From JAABRT01 sp038259155 (GTDB taxonomy: Bacteria; Gemmatimonadota; Gemmatimonadetes; Gemmatimonadales; Gemmatimonadaceae), in contig JBBSPE010000229.1 in NCBI GenBank assembly GCA_038259155.1, positions 1 to 5,805 of the forward strand: DNA of 5,805 bases, read 5' to 3'. Of the stretch, positions 5,303 to 5,805 are shown in pieces. Below the pieces are notes generated by a model, which ran no database searches, had not been told where the DNA came from, and saw nothing but the letters and a program-made list of their open reading frames with translations. The position numbers and the translations under genes were made by a program. The first letter of the stretch is position 1; every line of letters begins with the position of its first letter.

Positions 5303-5805
5303 ATGCGCCAACTGCCACTGCGCTTCTGTTTCCTTGCCGTGCTGTCCGTTGTTGCCTGCGCACGGCCGTCTTCGACCAACTCGGAGGCCTCGCCGGCTGC
5401 CGGCAAACGCGCCGAGGGACGGCGAGGGATGGTGTCGGCCTCGCAACAGCAAGCAGCGGCGGCGGGTGCTGCCATCCTGCGAGCCGGCGGCAATGCCGTG
5501 GATGCGGCGGTCGCGACTGCTTTTGCGCTGTCCGTGGTGGATCCTTCGCAGACCGGCCTGGGCGGCGGCGGCGCGGCGACTGTGTGGAGCAGCGCTGATC
5601 GTGCGGTTGACCACATCATCTTCTATGGACGTGCCGGTGAGCGCACCGAATGGGCGGAGCCTGACACCGGTGCGCGAACGTCGGACCGGGCCGGGGGGGG
5701 GGGGGCGCCGCCCCGGGGGGTGGGGGGGGTGGTGCCGCGGCACGCCCCGGATGGTGGGGTTGCGGGCGCGGCGGGGGGCGCTGCGGAGCGGTGGGGGGGG
5801 CGCGC
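5303..5805 (+). CDS. ggt: Gamma-glutamyltransferase, lipoprotein form, N-terminal part only
   Basis: About 167 codons are present of a protein that usually has 550-600 residues. Gamma-glutamyltransferase cleaves glutathione and other gamma-glutamyl compounds outside the cytoplasm. Seen: a signal peptide (1-18) ending in lipobox VVAC with cysteine 19, predicting a lipid anchor in the cell envelope; then the family signature GMVSASQQQAAAAGAAILRA (42-61), GGNAVDAAVATAFALSVVDP (62-81) and TGLGGGG (84-90). The family block RExAP, whose arginine binds the gamma-glutamyl carboxylate, is not found; FYGRAGERTEW (107-117) occupies that place, so R110 or R114 could substitute or the enzyme may be a divergent member. 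The catalytic threonine, at the autocleavage site near the middle of the full protein, lies beyond the window. From about 5693 the translation loses resemblance to the family because of a G-rich, probably faulty sequence. ATG at 5303 is chosen because the signal peptide starts there. Confidence 0.87.
   Translation, partial: MRQLPLRFCFLAVLSVVACARPSSTNSEASPAAGKRAEGRRGMVSASQQQAAAAGAAILRAGGNAVDAAVATAFALSVVDPSQTGLGGGGAATVWSSADRAVDHIIFYGRAGERTEWAEPDTGARTSDRAGGGGAPPRGVGGVVPRHAPDGGVAGAAGGAAERWGGR
5693..5805. other. G-saturated terminal stretch, probable low-quality sequence
   Basis: The stretch begins with 13 consecutive G (5693-5705), followed by runs of 6 (5715-5720), 8 (5722-5729), 6 (5773-5778) and 8 (5793-5800). 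In the final 105 bases I count 66 G, only 9 T and 3 A, unlike any other part of the window. It lies within a conserved gene whose expected protein sequence is lost here. Systematic G calls at a read or contig end are the simplest explanation; the true DNA and its reading frame cannot be trusted. Confidence 0.75.

Noticed and set aside
4514..5743. A 409-codon minus-strand open frame antisense to the rhodanese, Nudix and gamma-glutamyltransferase genes.
   Set aside because: Arginine/histidine-rich shadow with no recognisable motif, and it begins inside the unreliable G-rich end.
1..5805. tRNA or rRNA genes, CRISPR arrays, insertion sequences, attachment sites.
   Set aside because: No cloverleaf-like intergenic sequence, no regularly spaced repeats, no transposase or integrase motifs; coding sequence fills almost the whole window.

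Overview
The window is very G+C-rich throughout and holds six protein-coding genes, two on the minus strand and four on the plus strand. Both edges cut through a gene. Strong G/C bias at third codon positions, frequent GTG starts, a lipoprotein signal peptide on the gamma-glutamyltransferase and the overall look of the proteins suggest a free-living, high-GC, Gram-negative bacterium. From recall of similar proteins I would guess Gemmatimonadota, but this taxonomic call is an inference and is not proven by the sequence.

Layout. Positions 1-1943 (minus) encode the N-terminal 647 residues of a large Eco57I-class adenine DNA methyltransferase; its C-terminus lies beyond the window. A 90-bp gap holding a 24-bp imperfect palindrome separates it from an upstream gene on the same strand (2034-3239), a membrane-anchored family 2 glycosyltransferase resembling the carotenoid/hopanoid-type enzymes. 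A spacer of only 37 bp separates this gene from a divergent plus-strand cluster: an LD-carboxypeptidase of peptidase family S66 (3277-4227), a single-domain rhodanese (4224-4586, overlapping the previous stop by ATGA) and a Nudix hydrolase of the coenzyme A pyrophosphatase type (4589-5218, after a 2-bp gap). These three are packed tightly enough to be one transcription unit. After an 84-bp gap comes the start of a lipoprotein gamma-glutamyltransferase (5303 onward), which runs off the right edge.

How the genes relate. The S66 peptidase acts in cytoplasmic recycling of cell-wall muropeptides. The rhodanese, the CoA pyrophosphatase and the gamma-glutamyltransferase all touch thiol or sulfur chemistry (persulfides, CoA, glutathione), so a loose cell-wall and thiol housekeeping neighbourhood can be proposed, but nothing in the sequence proves a shared pathway. 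The methyltransferase is the only gene of accessory or defence character, and its partners, if any, lie left of the window.

The last ~110 bases are abnormally G-rich, with runs of 13, 6, 8, 6 and 8 G, and degrade the otherwise recognisable gamma-glutamyltransferase reading frame; this looks like poor sequence at a contig end. I found no tRNA, rRNA, CRISPR array, insertion sequence or clear attachment site, and no convincing undescribed system. The points most worth following are the methyltransferase with its unassigned N-terminal domain and the two dyads in the short intergenic gaps.
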